A stretch of 64,000 nt of DNA from Anaerolineae bacterium (GTDB lineage Bacteria; Chloroflexota; Anaerolineae; Aggregatilineales; Phototrophicaceae). Shown here piece by piece: positions 61,423 to 64,000 of this stretch (its first letter is position 1; each line of letters starts with the position of its first letter). The DNA lies in contig JAJEBY010000013.1 in NCBI GenBank assembly GCA_022822305.1, positions 257,617 to 321,616 on the forward strand, given 5' to 3'. Made by a program: the position numbers and the translations under genes. Below the pieces are notes generated by a model. That model worked only from the letters and a program-made list of their open reading frames with translations. It did not search any database and was not told the DNA's origin.

Positions 61423-62973
61423 TCATTCCCATTCTATCGTGCCCGGCGGTTTGCTGGTGACATCGTAGGCGACGCGGTTGATGCCGGGCACCTCGTTGAC
61501 GATGCGCGCGCTCACCTTCGCCAGCAGATCGTAGGGCAGGCGCGCCCAGTCAGCTGTCATAAAGTCGTCCGTCGTTACCGAACGCAGCACCACAACTTCT
61601 TCGTAGCTGCGGCTGTCTCCCATGACGCCAACGCTCTTGACCGGCAGCAGCACGGCAAAACTTTGCGCGGTGCCCCTCCGCAGCAGGCCAGAAGCGGCCA
61701 GCTCGCTGGTGAAGATAGCGTCCGCTGCGCGCAGCTTCTCTAGTCGTTCCCAGCTAAGTTCGCCCAGGCAGCGGATCGCCAATCCGGGACCGGGGAAGGG
61801 CTGCCGCCAGACGATGCTCTCCGGCAATCCGAGCGCCGCGCCGATCTTGCGCACCTCGTCCTTGAAACAATCACGCAAGGGTTCGACCAATTCAAAATGC
61901 AGATCCTTCGGCAGTCCGCCGACGTTGTGATGAGACTTGATGGTCTTGGCCGCCTGGCTATTGGCTGCGCTTTCGATGACATCGGGATAGATGGTCCCTT
62001 GCGCCAAATAACGCACGTCGCGCAGTCTGCGCGCCTCCTGGCTGAAGACATCGATGAACAATCCGCCAATGAGCTTGCGTTTGGCTTCGGGCTCGGTGAC
62101 GTCTTGCAAAGCCGTGAGGAAGTCTTCCACCGCGCTGACCGCGATCAGGTTCATGCCTTGTTCGTCACGAAACACGCGCGCGACCTGCTCGGCTTCGCCC
62201 AGGCGGAGCATCCCATGATCGACGAATATGCAGGTGAGCTGGTCACCGATGGCGCGATGAATCAAGCTGCCCGCCACCGCCGAATCGACGCCGCCGCTCA
62301 GCGCCAGCAAGACTTTTTCTTGACCCACATGTCGCCTGATGTTGGCGATGCTGTCTTCAATGAACGCGCCCGGTGTCCAGTGGTCGGCGCAGCCGCAAAT
62401 CCTGAACAGAAAATTCGACAGCATCGCGCCGCCTTGAGGGCTGTGCTGCACTTCCGGGTGAAATTGCACGCCGTAGATTTGCCGGCTCAGATCGCCGATG
62501 GCGGCGAAAGGCGAATTATCTGACGACGCCAGCGCGCGGAAGCCGGGTGGCGGCTGGTCGATACGATCGGCATGCGACATCCAAACCTGCAATTCCTCCG
62601 GAAGGCCATCAAACAGCGGACTGCGCGCGGCATGGGTGAGTGTGGCCGGTCCATATTCTTTGTGGCTGGCGCCGGCGACCGATCCGCCAAGCGTATGCGT
62701 CAGCAATTGCATGCCGTAGCAGATGCCGAGCACGGGCTTGCGACGTTGCAGAAGCGCGCGGGGCAGCCGGGGCGCGGCCGTGTCGTAGGCGCTGCTGGGT
62801 CCCCCGCTGAGAATGTAGCCGGCCGGACGATGTTGGTCCAGTTCTTCTGTCGAGCAATCGTAGGGCAAGACTTGGGAATAAACGCCGAACTCGCGAATAC
62901 GCCGAGCGATGAGCTGGGTGTACTGTGAGCCGTAGTCGATGATGACGATGCCGCGCTGTTTGAGCTTGTCCAT
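61423..62973 (-). CDS. guaA: GMP synthase (glutamine-hydrolysing)
   Basis: 516 residues, the usual length. It makes GMP from XMP, ATP and glutamine in the cytoplasm. The glutaminase domain has C85 (LGICYGMQ), H172 and E174 (QFHPEV). The ATP-pyrophosphatase loop is SGGVDS (226-231). The C-terminal dimer domain ends [17 protein letters not shown], as in E. coli GuaA. GAGA lies upstream of the ATG. It follows the epimerase gene on the same strand after 61 bases; a TG-C-TATTCT box (63037-63045) at the end of that gene may be its own promoter. No guanine riboswitch is seen. Confidence 0.97.
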   Translation of the reverse strand: MDKLKQRGIVIIDYGSQYTQLIARRIREFGVYSQVLPYDCSTEELDQHRPAGYILSGGPSSAYDTAAPRLPRALLQRRKPVLGICYGMQLLTHTLGGSVAGASHKEYGPATLTHAARSPLFDGLPEELQVWMSHADRIDQPPPGFRALASSDNSPFAAIGDLSRQIYGVQFHPEVQHSPQGGAMLSNFLFRICGCADHWTPGAFIEDSIANIRRHVGQEKVLLALSGGVDSAVAGSLIHRAIGDQLTCIFVDHGMLRLGEAEQVARVFRDEQGMNLIAVSAVEDFLTALQDVTEPEAKRKLIGGLFIDVFSQEARRLRDVRYLAQGTIYPDVIESAANSQAAKTIKSHHNVGGLPKDLHFELVEPLRDCFKDEVRKIGAALGLPESIVWRQPFPGPGLAIRCLGELSWERLEKLRAADAIFTSELAASGLLRRGTAQSFAVLLPVKSVGVMGDSRSYEEVVVLRSVTTDDFMTADWARLPYDLLAKVSARIVNEVPGINRVAYDVTSKPPGTIEWE

Positions 62974-63034
62974 GGAATCGTCTCGTCAAGCAATGGCTAG
63001 TCGGACTCTTGGCGGCTGGACAGGTCTGGAGTGT

Positions 63035-64000
63035 CTAGAATAGCAGTTTCGCCAGCTTGAGAACGCCTTGGCCCCAGGGCGTCCGATGCGAGACGCCGGT
63101 CTGCCGCTCAAATTGCGCCAAGTTGTCGAGGTACCATTGATAATTGCGAATGAGGGCGTCCTTGTTAGAGAATTTCGGTTGGAAACCCAGTTGAGATTCG
63201 GCTTTTTCTATCGACACGAACGAATCCTTGGCAGCTGTTTCATACACCCACTTGTACAAAGGCGAGAGCCCGAGTGACTCCAGCAGGCGCAGCAGCCAGA
63301 TGGCGGGCTCGGCGGGCAGACCGGTCACACGTTTGCCATAACCCGCATAATCAAGCACCGCTTGATAATCGTCGCGCATGGCGCCGAATTCCTTGGCGCC
63401 GATATTGAAAGTATCATTGACCGCATCATCGGCGAGCGTCGCGCAGAGCGCTATTGACTGGCAGAGATCTTCGACATCCAGCAGCTGATAACGGTTGCTG
63501 CCATCACCCAGCATGGGGAATCCGCGCCCGTCCTTGGCCCAATCGTAGAGCAAGGCGAATACGCCGAGCCGCTCCGGCCCGACGAAGGTTTTAGGCCGGA
63601 TGACGCTGACGATCATGCCCTCGTCTCGCCCCGTGAAACAGATATCTTCCGCTTCAATCTTCGCTTCACCATAAGGGCCGACGCCGATGCGCGTATCATC
63701 TTCGCGGATGGGATGATGATTGGGAATGCCGTAGACAGCCGTGCTGGAAATGTGGATGAAGCGTCTGACGCCGTGTTCGCGGGCGGATTCGATTACGTGG
63801 CGCGTGCCTTGCACATCGGTGCCGTAGATCTCTTCCGGAGAGTACAAAGGCAAGGCGGCGGCGGCATGCACGACAACGTCGCAGCCTTCCATGGCGCAGT
63901 CGACAATTGCGCGATCGCGAATGTCGCCCGTGACTTCACGAATCCGCTCGCGCTCGGGATAATTGAAATCCGCGATATCGAGCGAGACGACTTCGTGATC
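63035..64000 (-). CDS. NAD-dependent epimerase/dehydratase (cut by window edge)
   Basis: At least 321 residues visible; the N-terminal NAD loop is beyond the right edge and the frame is open to 64000. Extended SDR features: [29 protein letters not shown] and YGEAK, where Tyr-x-x-x-Lys is YGEAK, then [12 protein letters not shown] and DVEDLCQSI. It resembles UDP-sugar 4-epimerases and dTDP-sugar dehydratases, or 3-beta-hydroxysteroid-like SDRs. The C-terminal part has a hydrophobic tip ([16 protein letters not shown]). It probably shares a transcript with guaA. Substrate unknown. Confidence 0.88.
   Translation of the reverse strand, partial: DHEVVSLDIADFNYPERERIREVTGDIRDRAIVDCAMEGCDVVVHAAAALPLYSPEEIYGTDVQGTRHVIESAREHGVRRFIHISSTAVYGIPNHHPIREDDTRIGVGPYGEAKIEAEDICFTGRDEGMIVSVIRPKTFVGPERLGVFALLYDWAKDGRGFPMLGDGSNRYQLLDVEDLCQSIALCATLADDAVNDTFNIGAKEFGAMRDDYQAVLDYAGYGKRVTGLPAEPAIWLLRLLESLGLSPLYKWVYETAAKDSFVSIEKAESQLGFQPKFSNKDALIRNYQWYLDNLAQFERQTGVSHRTPWGQGVLKLAKLLF

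Noticed and set aside
62974..63034. Guanine riboswitch before guaA
   Set aside because: The gap is only 61 bases and no purine aptamer core is seen.

Overview
The window is a chromosomal stretch with about 60 % G+C by eye. It holds 44 protein genes (two cut by the window edges) and two tRNA genes, with no insertion sequence, phage gene or CRISPR array that I can see. The gene content suggests a Chloroflexota (Anaerolineae-like) bacterium, often known only from metagenomes. I see SH3b-domain exported proteins, a Ser/Thr kinase fused to an nSTAND NTPase and 14 WD40 blades, BNR-type propellers, Cys-type sulfatases, GT39-type membrane glycosyltransferases, lipoproteins and a class A PBP. This phylum call is inference; a 16S or marker-gene search would settle it.

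Layout. 1-4734 (minus strand): a cut LysM protein, iolB, an ABC ATPase and a large membrane protein. 4938-8360: aldo/keto reductase and an FGGY sugar kinase, converging on a PLP-dependent dehydratase. 8502-12319 (minus): a vanadium-haloperoxidase-like protein with an SH3b tail and an exported alpha/beta hydrolase. 12473-16122: a translationally coupled pair, a membrane-anchored clan GH-A hydrolase and a GT39-type glycosyltransferase. 16259-20660 (minus): Gfo/Idh/MocA oxidoreductase, gamma-glutamylcyclotransferase and a 903-residue protein that may be related to GTPase-associated (GAP1) proteins. 20863-28675: SH3b/WD40 protein, kinase-nSTAND-WD40 protein, peptidoglycan amidase. 29029-33311: tRNA-Ser(GGA), a single-chain molybdenum hydroxylase, a sulfatase. 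33429-37134 (minus): a GroEL paralogue lacking a key ATPase aspartate, coupled to a BNR propeller, and an Ldh-family dehydrogenase. 37288-42274: second sulfatase, tRNA-Arg(ACG), SH3b lipoprotein, GH16-like protein, polyprenyl diphosphate synthase. 42280-51410: glycosyltransferases, PBP1A, hexapeptide acyltransferase, a glycine-zipper protein, M28 peptidase. 51583-64000: NAD-dependent epimerases, sigma factor (rpoD type) with DUF177, a receiver-like/DUF309 fusion, S9 peptidase, methyltransferase with GT4, a response regulator, a stand-alone RAM protein with a lipoprotein, and guaA.

How the genes fit together. Much of the window serves carbohydrate and envelope work: sugar catabolism (iolB, FGGY kinase, aldo/keto reductase, Gfo/Idh, sulfatases), glycan building (GT2, GT4, GT39, acyltransferase, polyprenyl diphosphate synthase) and wall turnover (PBP1A, amidase, LysM, SH3b). 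Signalling is represented by the kinase-STAND protein, the response regulator and the sigma factor. Promoters recur in an extended -10 form (TG-N-TANNNT), several very close to the start codon. The most unusual items are the degenerate GroEL paralogue with its propeller partner, the haloperoxidase-like protein lacking its catalytic histidine, the receiver-DUF309 fusion, the three-copy octamer upstream of the kinase-STAND gene, and the GAP1-like protein near that kinase.
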